From Scleromitrula shiraiana (taxonomy: Eukaryota > Ascomycota > Leotiomycetes > Helotiales > Sclerotiniaceae), in contig JABELC010000016.1 of assembly GCA_028455995.1 (NCBI GenBank), forward strand, positions 338,178 to 402,177: DNA of 64,000 bases, in the 5' to 3' direction. The position numbers and the translations under genes were made by a program. The first letter of the stretch is position 1. The number at the start of each line of letters is the position of its first letter. Positions 51,174-64,000 of this stretch are shown here, piece by piece. The notes under the pieces are model-generated. The model was not told the DNA's origin and made no database searches. It saw only the letters and a program-made list of their open reading frames with translations.

Positions 51174-51250
51174 AAATAAAACCGATTATTACTTAACTAT
51201 CAACTGAGTAAATAAAACCGATCATTATTTAGCTATTCTCCGAAAAATAA
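51174..51250. repeat. Leader direct repeat in E2
   Basis: Two adjacent ~35-bp copies beginning AATAAAACCGAT and differing at a few C/T and G/A positions. At the same place E1 has its 10-bp array and E3 has two longer A/T-rich copies (about 61150-61290). Confidence 0.75.
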
Positions 51251-54200
51251 ACAAAGAAAGAAAGAAAAAAAAATCAAAATTCTTCTTTATGCTTAATCTA
51301 TTTATTGATCTTTATCGATATTTTATTTATATTAATAAATTTTTTCAATATTAAATAAGACTTTGCTTTCATTATTACGTTTATTGGATTATTATTATTA
51401 TTGATTTATTATATTTTTACGATTTTTTTATATTTATATAATTAATATAGTATTATAATATTAATTATAAATCGTTTTTTGATTATTATTTTAAATTTAA
51501 TTAATAATTAAAATAAAAAATATAAATTAGTATAAATAATTAATAATAAAATACAATTATTAAAGATTTTATCAATTATATTTTTGATAATAATTATTAT
51601 ATTAAAATTAAAAATTATTATATAAAATTTTAATATTAATATAATTTGAATAATATATTTATATTTGATTAAAGATTAATATATAATATTTATATTATTA
51701 TTTTTATTTATTAATATAATAATATATTTGATTTAGAATAATAGATTAAAATTATTAATATATAAAGTATTAATAAATATATATATATAAAAAATATTGG
51801 AATTAAATAATATAAATCAAAGTTTTTTTATAAAGTTTTTTTTTTATTATTATATATATTTATTAAATACTTTTATATTTTTATTATTTAATTTAATATT
51901 TTATATAATTTATATTAAATTAAATAAAACTTTAAATTAATAATAAATTATAATATAAATACTATAAATATATTATATAATATATTGCTTTTTTGATATT
52001 ATATTTTTTTAAAGTTTATTATATATTTTATATATATTAATATTAATATTTTTAATTTGTTTTATATTTTTATATTGAAATTTTTGATTTATTATAATTA
52101 TTAAACCTTTTAATAATATTAAATTGCTATTGAATTTAAATAAATGTGTTTTAATTAGCTTTTTTTATTCTTTATATAAGAATTTAATTTCTTTTAAATA
52201 ATATTCTTTTTTATAAATAAATTATTTATTAATAATAATCAAAATATTATTGATTTGTATTGTTATAATTCTAAATCCTTATTTTTATATATATAATAAA
52301 TAAAAGTTATATATTGATATTGCTATTTTAAGTTTTATAATATGATAATTTAAATATATATTAAATTAATAATTTTTTATTTTTAGAATTTTATATAATA
52401 ATTATATTATATAAAATATAGTTTTTAATAAATATTTTATTTTTAAAATTATATATATAAAAATAAAATATATAAATTTCGAATTTATTTATATATATAT
52501 TTAAATAATATTATATAAATAAATATTAAATATATTATTATTTTTTATTATTATTATAATAATTATAATTTTAATATTAATTAATAAATTGAATATTATA
52601 TAATTAAAGATTATATAAATATAATATATTTTTTTATATTATTAAAATTTTATATAATAAATCTCGATTTTTTATAGATGTTTTTTATATTTAAATATTT
52701 GAATTTATCAATTTATTTGCATTTAAAGATTTTTATTTTTATTAAAATCTTTTTTTATTTTATTATTTCAAATATATTGATTTTCATTAATTTATTTAAT
52801 TCTTTTTTTTTTGACTTTATATATATTTTATTTGTTTTTTTTTTATTGTATTTAATCTATTTGATAAGAGAAATCAACTTTTTTATAAAAAAAACATTAA
52901 TTAGATATATAATATATTTATTATTTAATAATATTATAATATTTAATAATGTTTTTTTAAAATCTTTATTTTTTATATATAATCTAAATTGTATTTTTTA
53001 TTATATATTTTATTAGATATATTAATAAAATTAAATCATTATTAATAGTAAAGTATTAAGACTTTAATTTTTTTTTAATTTATTATATCTATAAATTATT
53101 AATTTAAGTAGCTCGAATATCATTACTTTTGATGTTTTTTAAGTAACTAGTTGATTATTATTATTATTTATAGATGTAGATAATGTATAGTTTTTTGTAT
53201 ATACTACTAGTATTAGTGTTAAATTAGCAAATTCTTTATAATATAGGCGAATTAATATTGATTATATAGTTATAATATGGTTATTTATATTAACTTTATA
53301 ATTCTCGTTTTTTATTAATTTAAAAATATAAAATTTTATTTATTTTTTTTTTTATTTTAATAATCTTTTTATATATTAAAATTTTTAAATATATTTTTAG
53401 ATTATATATTATATATATAAATAATCCATTTTATTTTTATAATATATTTTTTATTAATTAAATCATTTTATATCTACAAATTTTATCATTCGTTTTTTAT
53501 AATTTTATTATTTAATTAATAATAGTTTTTATTAATAAATTCGATTTTCCTATATATATAAATATATCAAATATTAAAAATATTAAAATTAATTTATTAA
53601 AGTTTATTAAATCATTTATAATCTTTATTATTATTTATAATATTTATTTTTTTATAAAATTAGATTATTATAATTTATTTTATAAAATTTTAAATATTTA
53701 TTATATAATTTTATAATATTGTTTAATTTTATTAATTGATTAATAAAATTTTATAAAAACTATTTTTATTTTTATTATTATAATATTTATATATTCATTA
53801 AATTCTTTTATAATAAACTATATATTTATATTAATAATAATATAATTTAAAAATCTTATATAAATATCAATTTATTTAAATCAAATTATATTTTAAATAT
53901 ATTTCACTAATAAATTATTTAAAAATATTATTATTTAATATTTTATTATTTTATTAAATATATACAATATCATTTTTTTATTAATATATATAATATTAAT
54001 TATAATTATATAATTAAACTAAATATTATTATTTTTATTATTATTAATCTTGAATTTGAATTTCTCTAATAATTTATTATATATTTAATATTAATTATAA
54101 TATTTTATTAATTTGTTAATTTTATTTTTATTTATATTATTATAATTAATTTATTTAAATATATTATATAATTTATAAACAATTAGATAATTAAAATACT

Positions 54201-57200
54201 TATATAAATATCATAATTCTATTTTTATAAAATAATAAATATTATCCAAAATTATCAATTATATAAATATATTATAATTATATTTTTATAATAAAAAACT
54301 ATAATCATATTTCTATATAATAAAAAAATATTTACCAATTTTATTATAAATAACTTAATTTTTAATATTATTAAAGAATATATCAAATTTATTTATATTT
54401 ATTAAATAAAATAAAAATAATATATTTACATAAACAATATAAACCTTAATTTATCTAATTAATAATTCAATTTTATATAATTTAATAAATTTTTTAATAT
54501 TTTTTTTTTTAAATATAATTTTTATAATTTTTACTTTATTATAATTAATAATTAAATCAATTAGTTTTTATAATATTTAAAATTATTATTTATTAATAAT
54601 TAATATTATTGCTATTTCTATATCAATTATAACACTTTAAAATTTATCGAAATTATATTTGCCATTTATAAAAAATACTTTAAAATTATATATAATTTAT
54701 TTTAATACTATATTTTTATTAATTTAATCATTATTAAATAATCTTTTATATATTAATATATATTTAAATATTTTTTTTATAAACTTAATAATTATTTATA
54801 AATTATTGATTAAATCGTTTAATATATAATATATTTTTAATATAATTTCATTTAAATATTCTATCCTTATATAAAATACTTTATAAATCTTTTCAATATT
54901 TTTTTTTTTATTTTTTGCTTTTTTTTATAATATATCAAAAATTACTTATATATATAATTATTATTATTTTTAATAACCTTTTCTTTATATTTCCTTTAAA
55001 TTTTTTTTCAATTTAATTTTAAATAGTTTATAAAAAAATATCTTTTTTTTTTATATATTCAATATTATTTTTTATAAATTAATCTAAAACTTTTTTTATT
55101 ATATTATTTTTAAATATTAAATTATAATTTAAATTGATTTTAATAATTATTACATTTTTTTTAATTATTATAATTATTTATTTTATTATATTTATTATAA
55201 TTAAAATTTCTATTTTAATTTTATAAATTATTTATAAATTTTTTTTTAATATAATATATATCAATATCATTACTTTGCGATTTGTTATAAATCTAAATTA
55301 TTTCTTTAATTTTTTAAATAAAATTAAAAATATTTATAATTAATTAATAATATATTTAAATATATTATCTAATTTATTAATATAATAAAATTATTTTTTT
55401 ATAAAAATATAATTGATTTTTTATATTATTTAATAAAATTTTATATAATTGTTTTATTTTTATAAAAAATAACTTTAAGTATTATTTAAATTTTTTTTTT
55501 TGATTTTTATTTATAATGTTTTTTATTATTAATTTTATTCATTTATTTATTATATTATAATAATATAATTTTCTTTAATATTATATTTTAAATTCTATAA
55601 CTAAATTCTTTATTTTTTATAGAAATATAATAAAATTCAATATATAATATTTAAATATTTTATTTTTAAATATAATTAAAAATATTATTATTATAAATTC
55701 ATTTAAAATATTTATATATTATAAAATTAATTTATATATAATTAATTTATAATCAAAATTATTATTTTTATTATTGAATTTTATCATATTATTATATATT
55801 TTGCTTAAATTGATTTAATACTAAATTTTTAATATATAATATTAATAACTTTTTTTTTGATAATATCTTTAATCTTTATATTTATTTTTATATATATATA
55901 CTTTTTTATCCTTTCATTTTTTTTTTTAATTTCATTTACATTAAAAATCATAATTATTTTAATTATAATCATAATTATTTTGATTATAATCATCTTAATC
56001 ATTTTAAAGTATACAATAATTTTGATTAAATTGATTTTGATTAAGTTGATTTTGATTATATTAACTTTAACTAAATTAAAATATATAATTGTTTTAATTA
56101 TAATAATTTTTATTATAATTATTTATATTATAATGATTTTGATTAAATTGATTCTAACTAAATTAATTCTTATTAAATTGATTTTAATTAAAATAACTTT
56201 AACTAAATTAAAGCATATAGTTATTTTGATTATAATGATTTTTATTATAATTATTTTTATTCTAATAATTTTGATTATTATATAATATACAATTATTAAA
56301 TAAAATTATATACTAAATAATATAGCATATAAAATTATATATTATTATTATTAAAATAATTTTAAATAAATATTTAAAATCAACTTTTATTATAAATTAA
56401 ATGTTTTTTAATAATTCGTTAAAATGCTTTAATAAATTGATTATTATTTATAGAATTAAAATATTTTATTCAATTTATTTTCCTTTTTTAATTTGTTTTT
56501 TTATATTTTTTTTTTAATCCTATTTTTATTTTAAATTTTCTATTATTATTTTTATATTATTAAACTTAAATTCTATTAATCAATCTTTATAAATCTTTTT
56601 TAAATAAACTTTAATTTATTTAAAATATAATTTTATATATATTATATTTTATATTATATAAATTATTAATATAAATATATTAATATAAATATTATTTTTT
56701 TATAATATTTTTCTTATTATTATTAAATATTTTTTATTTAATATTTAAAATATCTTTATATTTATATTTTTAAATATTTCTTTAAAATCTATTTCTAAAT
56801 CTATATTAATAAAAATTTTTAAATTATTAATTATATATTTATTAAGTTTATATTTTAAATAACAATTCATTATATATAAATTTTTTATATTATATCTTTT
56901 ATATTTATTAATAAAATTTAAATTATTTAAAAATAATTTATTAAATAAATTTTTATAATATTTTTTATTTTATTTAAATTTAAAGTTTTAATTATATTTA
57001 AAATCATATATATTATTATTTTTTGATTATTACTTTCTTTTAAAATTAAATATAAATTTTTTAAAAATACTATTTATTATATTTTTAAATAAAAAAACTT
57101 TTATCTATATTTAAAATATCAAGATTTATATTTATCTAAATATTTTTTATTAATATTATTTTTATAATAAATTTATATATATTAAACTTTTATTAAAATT

Positions 57201-58241
57201 TTTCAATAATATTTCTAATACTAATTAAAATTTTTTGATTTGATTAAATATTTATTTTAATTATTAAATTATTAATAATAATTCTAAATCTTAAATATTT
57301 ATATTTATTAAATTGTTTTTTTTTTATAATTATTTAAAGCTCATATTTATATTTATATTTTTTGATCTTTTTTTTTTTTTACATTATTTTTATTCATTAT
57401 ATTATTTATAATATTATAATATAAAATAAAAAAATGTTTATAATAATACTATATATTTATTTATTAAATAATATAATAATTATTATTAAATTCATTTTTA
57501 TTTAATCTTTTTATTATTATAAAATAAATATTTAATATTAAATTAAAAATTCAATCTAATAAAGCTTTAAATCAAATATAATCATCTAATTCAAAAAATA
57601 AATCTAATATCAAATCAAAATTCATTTTAATAAAGTTTTCAAATTAAATATAATTATTTTAATTTATAAAATAAATATATAATAAACAAATTTATTATAA
57701 AATAAAAAAAAAAAAAAAATAATTATAAAAAAATATAAAAATATAATAAAAAAATTATTAAAAATTTTATAAAAGTTTTTAAATAAAAGTTCTTATATAA
57801 ATAACTTCATTATTACTTTTATAATTATAATAAAATAATTATTATTATTAATATTTTTATTTATTAAAATATTTTTTTAAATAATATAATATATATTTAA
57901 ATAATATAATATAATTTATATTTTTATTATTATTCTATTTATAATAAATATTTAGATTTTATAATTCTAAAATCAATTTAAAAAGCATTTAATTTACAAT
58001 AAATATTCAAATTTTATAATATCTAAACCAAAATTAAAAACTATTATTCTTACAATAAATATTTAAATATTATAAAATTCAATTCTTTTTTTTATCAAAA
58101 ACTAAATAATTTATAAAATCTTTTATTATTAAAAATTATAAAGAGTTTTTTATTAATAATAAATAAAAATATTTAAGATTTATCAAAATTAGTATTATAT
58201 ATAAAATAAAAATTTTAATTTATAATATATATATTAATTAA

Positions 58242-58401
58242 TATTTATATAACTCTAAAAATATAAAACTATACAATTACGATATCAATCAATATTATAT
58301 TATTTATTTAAAAAGTTCAAAAAAAATATTATACACTATTAAGGATATATATCTCCTTAACAGATACGTGACATAAGGTCACGTGTTTGACTATACAGAC
58401 A
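58242..58401 (+). repeat. E2 right LTR
   Basis: 160 bp. Outer half is the best-kept of all six LTRs (ACGTGACATAAGGTCACGTG, then GACTATACAGACA). The palindromic TGACATAAGGTCA-like core lies in it. Confidence 0.92.
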
Positions 58402-61400
58402 ATAATAATAAAGATGGTAATATTTAATTCAATTATATAATTATAATTAATATTATATATATTAATAAAAAACTAATATTATATATATTTAATAAAGCAA
58501 TAAGATATTAAAAAACAATATTTTTAAATAATTTGTTAATAAAATATATTTAAAATACAATTCGGTTTAAATAAATTGATATTTATATAAAATTTTTAAA
58601 TTATATTATTATTAATATTAATATATAATTTGTTATAAAAGAATTTAATAAATATATAAATATTATAATAATCAAAATAAAAATAATATTTATAAAATTT
58701 TATTAATAAATTAATAAAATTGAATAATATTATAAAATCATATAATAAATATATAAAATTTTATAAAATAAATTATGATAATCTAGTTTTATAAAAAAAT
58801 AAATATTATAAATAATAATAAAGATTATAAATGATTTAATAAATTTTAATAAATTAATTTTAATACTTTTAATATTTGATATATTTATATAGATAAAAAA
58901 ATCGGATTTATTAATAAAAATCATTATTAATTAAATAATAAAATTATAAAAAGCAAATAATGAAATTTATAAATATAAAGCGATTTAATTAATAAAAGAT
59001 ATATTATAAAAGTAAAATAAACTATTTATATATATAATATATGATTTAAAAATATATTTAAAAGTTTTAATATATAAAAAGATTATTAAAATAAAGAAAA
59101 AAGAATGGATAAGCCTTTATATTTTTGAATTAATAAAAGGCAAAAATTATAAAATTAGTATAAATAGTTATATTATAATAATATGATTAATATTAATTTG
59201 TTTATATTATAAGGAATTTATTAATTTAATATTAATATTATTAATAATATATATAGAAAATTATATATTATTCATATTCATAAACAATAATAATAATTAA
59301 TTAATTATTTAAAAAACACTAAAAATAGCAATATTAAAATCATTTAAATTAATAGTTTATAGATATAGTAAATTCAAAAAAGATTAAAGCTCTAATATTT
59401 TATTATTAATAATAATTGAACTTTATTAGTATACTTAATAAAATATATAATCAAAAATGCAATTTAAATTATATATAGAAAATAAGGATTTTAAAAAAAT
59501 ATTATTAAATATTATAATATTATTAGATAGCAAATATATTATATATTTAACTAAAATCTTTTTTATTAATAAGTTGATTTTTTTTATTAAATAAATTAAA
59601 TATAATAAAAAAGAAGTAAATGAAATATATATAAAATTAAAGAAAAAAAAACTAAATGGATTAATAAAAATTAATATATTTAAAATAATGAAATAAAAAG
59701 AGATTTTAATAAAAATAAAAATTTTTCAATACAAATAAATTAATAAATTTAAATATTTAGATATAAAAAATATATATATAAAATTAAAGTTTATTATATA
59801 AAATTTTAATAATATAAAAAAATATATTATATTTATATAATATTTAATTATATAATATTTAATTATATAATATTTAATTATATAATATTTAATTTATTAA
59901 TTAGTATTAATAATTATAATTATTATAATAATAATGAAAGATAATAATATATTTAATATTTATTTCTATAATATTATTTAAATATATATATAAATAAATT
60001 TGAAATTTATATATTTTATCTTTATATATATAATTTTAGAAATGAAATATTTATTAAAAACTATATTTTATATAATATAATTATTATATAAAATTTAAAA
60101 TAATAATATTAATGTATACCCTTAATTAATTATATATATAAAAATAAGAATTTAGAATTATAATAATATAGATAGATAATATTTTGATTATCGTTAATAA
60201 ATAATTTATTTGTAAAAAGAAATATTATTTAAAAAAAGCTAAATTTTTATATAAAAAACAAAAGTAATTAATTAAAATATATTTATTTAAATTTAAAAAA
60301 AATTAATTTTATTGAAAAATTTAATAATTATAATAAATCAAAAATTTTAATATAAAAATTTAGAATAAATCAAAAATATTAATATCAATATATATAAAAT
60401 ATATAATAAACTTTAGAAAAATACAATATTAAAAAAAAAATATATTATATAATATATTTATAGTGTTCATATTATAATCTATTACTAATTTAAAGCTTTA
60501 TTTAATTTAATATAGATTATAAAGAATATTAAATCAAATAATAAAGATATAAAAACATTTAATAAATGTATATAATAATAAAAGGAAAGTTTCAAAAAAG
60601 GACTTTAATTTATATTATTTAATTTTAATATTTTTTATATATATATATTTATTAATATTTTATATGTTAATAATTTTAATCTATTATTTTAAATTAAATT
60701 TATTATTATATGAATAAATAAAAATAAAAATATAGATATTATATATTAATTTTTAATTAAATACAAATATATTATTTAAATTATATTAATATTAAAACTA
60801 TATAGAATAATTTTTAATTTCAATTTAATAATTATTATCAAAAGTATAATCAATAAAATCTTTAATAATTATATTTTGTTATTAATTATTTGTATTGATT
60901 TATATTTTTTATTTTAATTATTAATTAAATTTAAAATAATAACCAAAAAACAGTTTATAATTAATATTATAATATTATATTAATCATATAAATATAAAAA
61001 AATCATAAAAATATAATAAATTAATAGCAATAGAAATCTAATAAATATAATAATAAAGATAAAACTTTATTTAATATTAAAAAAATTATTTAATATAAAT
61101 AAAATATTAATAAAAATCAATAAATAAATTCAATATAAAAAAAGTTTTTTATTTTTTTTTGATTTCATTTTTTAAAAAATAATTAAATAATAATTAATAT
61201 TTTTTATATTTAACTTATTTATTGATTTTTTTTTATTTTTTTTTAAAAAAATCATTAAATAATAATTAATAATTTTTATTTAATTTATATATAACGGTGA
61301 TAAAATAAAATAATAAAATATATAATATAAAGCATAATAATAATATAAAATAATAATAATATACAATTTAAATAATATTTATCACAATCCAATATTAAAA

Positions 61401-61712
61401 TATTCTATTATATATAAATAAATTATAAAGATTTTAAAAAAACAAACAGTTAAAAAAAGTTTATTTTATTTTTATTTTATATAAATAAATCATAATTTTT
61501 ATAAAATTCAATTCTTTATATATATAACATTAAATTTTCAAAAAGTTACTAATATCTATATAATCAACATATAACTTTACATTATATACTCATTAAAGAA
61601 ATATATACTCTTAATAGTGTATAATACCCTTCTTGATTTCCTTAAATATATTAATATAATATAAAAAAATACCCATATTGTACAATTCCATACCCCCGGA
61701 GTCATATAAACA
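58402..61712 (-). mobile_element. LTR retrotransposon E3, right segment
   Basis: Continues E3 after E2. The minus-strand frame at 58730-58924 matches E1 around 36370-36560. A 15-bp TATAATATTTAATTA unit is repeated four times at about 59836-59895, private to this copy. The segment ends in the second LTR (61553-61712), followed by ATTAA (61713-61717), the partner of 46405-46409. Confidence 0.88.
61553..61712 (-). repeat. E3 LTR, right
   Basis: 160 bp, ending CCCCCGGAGTCATATAAACA, the complement of the family terminus. G/C again kept only towards the outer end. Confidence 0.9.
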
Positions 61713-61717
61713 ATTAA

Positions 61718-64000
61718 ATTTATATTTAATTTGATTATTATTTAAAAAATATTTTTTATATTTACTTTATTTTTATAAAGATTTATTGATATGATTTTTA
61801 AATGATTTTTTAATTTATAAAATTATAATTATTTAATTTTTAATTATATTCTAAATTTCATAAATTTTATTATTTATTATATATATTTCTTTATAATTAA
61901 TATATTTATTATTTTTTATTCTGTATATATTTTAATATATTTTCATTAAATAAAGTTTATTATAAAATTAATATTTATATTTGTTTTTATAATATTGATT
62001 TGAATAATTAAATTTTTAATATTTGAAATATTGATTCAAAAATATTCAAAAATAAAGTTTTTTAATTTTCATCAAAATATTAAAAATATAGAATTAATAA
62101 TATATTATATAATTGATTTCTATTCTTTAATAAAAATCATTATTATTAAATTAGTTTTTCAATTTTACTTTTTCTAAAAAATATTAATTAATATAGTTAA
62201 TTAATTATTACAAATCTTTTATTAAATATTAAAATTTTATTTCTAATTAATTTTATTGTTTTTTAATTATTGAAATCGATAATTAATATTTTATAAAAAA
62301 CTATTTTAAATTATCATTTATTCTTTTAAATAAATCAAAATATAATAATCTTTTTGAAATTGATTATTTTTTTATAAAAGATTTTAATATATAATCTTTT
62401 ATTATAATAATAATAAAATTTTTATTATTTTTATTCATAAAAACAATATGGAATATATTTTAAAACTTTTAAAAAAAATAGCAAATAACAAATTTAAATT
62501 AAAATAAATCAAAATTAATTTGTTAGAATTATTTTTTTTTTTTTAAAAAAAACTTTTTATTTTCAATCAACATATTAATCTATTTAATATTATTATTATT
62601 TTTAACAATATCTATCTAAAATATATTAATTAAAATAAAGTTTAAAGAAAAAATTGCAAAAAAAAACCAACATCAATAATTCAATCAATTTTATATTAAT
62701 TTTAATTAATATAACTATATTTTTATTTTAATATTTTTTATAAGATTTTATAAATTAACAATTTAAGATTTTATCATAAATAATAGATTTATTAATTAAA
62801 ATCTGATAATTTTTAATAATATTCTTATTTCTTTTTTTCATATATATTTTTCAAAAATGTTAATAAAATCTAAAAACTTTATTTATTTTCTATTATTTTT
62901 CTTTATATTTATAATCTTTATAATAAAATTAATAATAACTAATTTTTGAATTAAATATATATATTTTAAAAATAATTTAATTTAAATAAAGAATAATCTT
63001 TTTTTAATATCACTATAATTAGCGTAAAATTAATTAACAATTATATAATATAAAAAATCATTAACATTATTAAAAATAAATTTCATTAAAGTTTTAATTA
63101 TTATAAGTGTATCATATTAAAAAAAATAACTCTAATCAATCTAATAAATTAATATTCAATAATACCTCTTTATAGTTTATTTACTTTAATAAACTCAAAA
63201 AAAATAAATCTAATTCTAACTTAAATATATTTATAAATTAATAATAATATTTATTTTATATATAATAATAATAAATATAATATAAAAATAATATATAAAA
63301 ATCATTTTTTGAATCACAATTTTTTATAATAACTAATTTACATAATACTATATGAATATATAACTCATTCTAAAATAAGAATCAAATATGTTTTTATCGT
63401 GATTAATAATTCTTTTATTGAAAATGATTGTATTAAAAAAACAATATTTATATTTATGAATTGACTTTTTTATAATATTAAAATAGAAAAATTCTTTATT
63501 ATAACAATATTTCATTAAATGTATTGATAAATATAAAAAAAAAGTCTATTTTATAGATAAAAAATAAATGTAATTTTATATATGTTATATAAATACAATA
63601 TTAAAAAAGAATTTAAAGTATGAAAAGAGTTTAATTGAGAATCTAAATAAAAAAGTTATTTATTTTAATAATATTTATTATATATATTTTTAAAATAATA
63701 ATAATAAATCAAAAAATATATATTCTAAAAATTTTAATAATAATATTTATTATCTAAAAAAACAAGAATTTTTAAAAATACAAATTTCATTAAAAAACAT
63801 TTAATAATAAATCTAAAAATAAAATATAATTTAAAATTATTGTTAATATAAATATTTAAAAAGTTTTCAATTATTTAATATATTAAGAATTATTGAAAAA
63901 ACATAAAATAATATAAAAGATAATTATTACAATTTTTATAATTGAATTTAAATATTTAAAAAAAACAATGTAATCTTTATAGAAGAAATTAATATAAATA
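61718..64000. other. AT-rich segment, no identified element
   Basis: About 2.3 kb of right flank of E3 up to the window end. No LTR, inverted repeat, tandem array or credible frame recognised. Confidence 0.5.

Larger units (their letters stand above)
50739..58401 (+). mobile_element. LTR retrotransposon E2, 7,663 bp, nested in E3
   Basis: LTRs at 50739-50898 and 58242-58401, both 160 bp. The perfect 5-bp duplication ATAAT flanks it (50734-50738 and 58402-58406). The sequence on either side belongs to E3: left flank equals E1 near 36930, right flank continues the same region inverted. E2 is therefore younger than E3. The interior is as AT-rich as in E1, but the leader at about 51174-51250 keeps two copies of a ~35-bp unit with AATAAAACCGAT. 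No protein motif is readable. Same family as E1; orientation by the same convention. Confidence 0.92.
30100..64000. other. AT-rich, RIP-type heterochromatic block
   Basis: From about 30,100 to the window end the sequence is nearly all A and T, with G and C surviving only in short islands. Open frames encode only Ile/Leu/Lys/Asn/Phe/Tyr-rich strings. The islands are mostly the ends of mobile elements listed separately. In filamentous ascomycetes such blocks arise when RIP converts C to T in repeats, and they are usually methylated heterochromatin. RIP as the cause is inferred; a dinucleotide count would test it. The block continues past the right edge. Confidence 0.9.

Noticed and set aside
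36900..56285. Ile/Leu/Lys-rich frames of 64-142 residues in the AT block
   Set aside because: They lie inside degraded retrotransposons and have no codon or domain signal; they are useful only as alignment landmarks between copies.
33546..61712. Dating insertions by divergence between paired LTRs
   Set aside because: The differences are directional A/T changes concentrated in inner halves, so they measure mutation targeting rather than time.
30100..64000. Mitochondrial DNA or plasmid origin of the AT-rich block
   Set aside because: No mitochondrial genes or tRNAs, and clear LTR and inverted-repeat elements with target duplications continuous with nuclear genes.

Overview
The window is nuclear DNA of a filamentous ascomycete. 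The evidence is short GT-AG introns (44-62 bp apart from four in the histone and related genes of 62-189 bp) with CTAAY-type branch sites, a divergent H3/H4 pair, fungal-type PET8, PPS1, RPA190, PRP3 and RAD3 genes, and a huge AT-rich block of the kind left by repeat-induced point mutation (RIP). A leotiomycete (Helotiales, for example the Sclerotiniaceae) is my best guess from overall style, but no marker in the window fixes the species.

Layout. Positions 1-30,100 are a gene-containing, GC-balanced compartment. It holds the 3' two thirds of a mitochondrial S-adenosylmethionine carrier (1-695, +); a gene-poor 6.8 kb stretch rich in microsatellites; PPS1, a dual-specificity phosphatase with one intron (7534-9875, +); a 3.3 kb spacer with two minisatellites; RPA190, the largest RNA polymerase I subunit (13212-18397, -); PRP3, a U4/U6 snRNP splicing factor (18785-20308, +), divergent from RPA190; RAD3/XPD, the TFIIH helicase (20528-23392, -), which I resolve into ten exons including a 10-nt and a 20-nt exon; then histone H3 (25039-25710, -) and histone H4 (27099-27577, +), divergent from one another. 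These are housekeeping genes for rRNA transcription, splicing, transcription initiation/DNA repair and chromatin. No pathway-specific cluster is visible.

Positions ~30,100-64,000 are an almost pure A+T block with no intact gene. I could resolve most of it into mobile elements: three copies of one ~7.6-8.1 kb LTR retrotransposon family with 160-bp LTRs, each flanked by a perfect 5-bp target duplication. E1 is at 33546-41597. E3 is at 46410-61712 in the opposite orientation, and E2 (50739-58401) is inserted inside E3. Two ~980-bp foldback DNA elements with ~350-bp terminal inverted repeats sit at TA sites (31213-32190 and 43098-44079). E1 and the first foldback element each interrupt copies of another diverged repeat, so matching empty sites are present in the window.

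In all these elements the outer 30-130 bp keep G and C while the interior is almost wholly A+T, a strong edge effect that marks the boundaries. The block may be pericentromeric or another large heterochromatic island; this is inference. No CRISPR, tRNA or rRNA gene was found, and I saw no clear sign of a new multi-gene system. The most novel content is the structure of the AT block and the RAD3 micro-exons.
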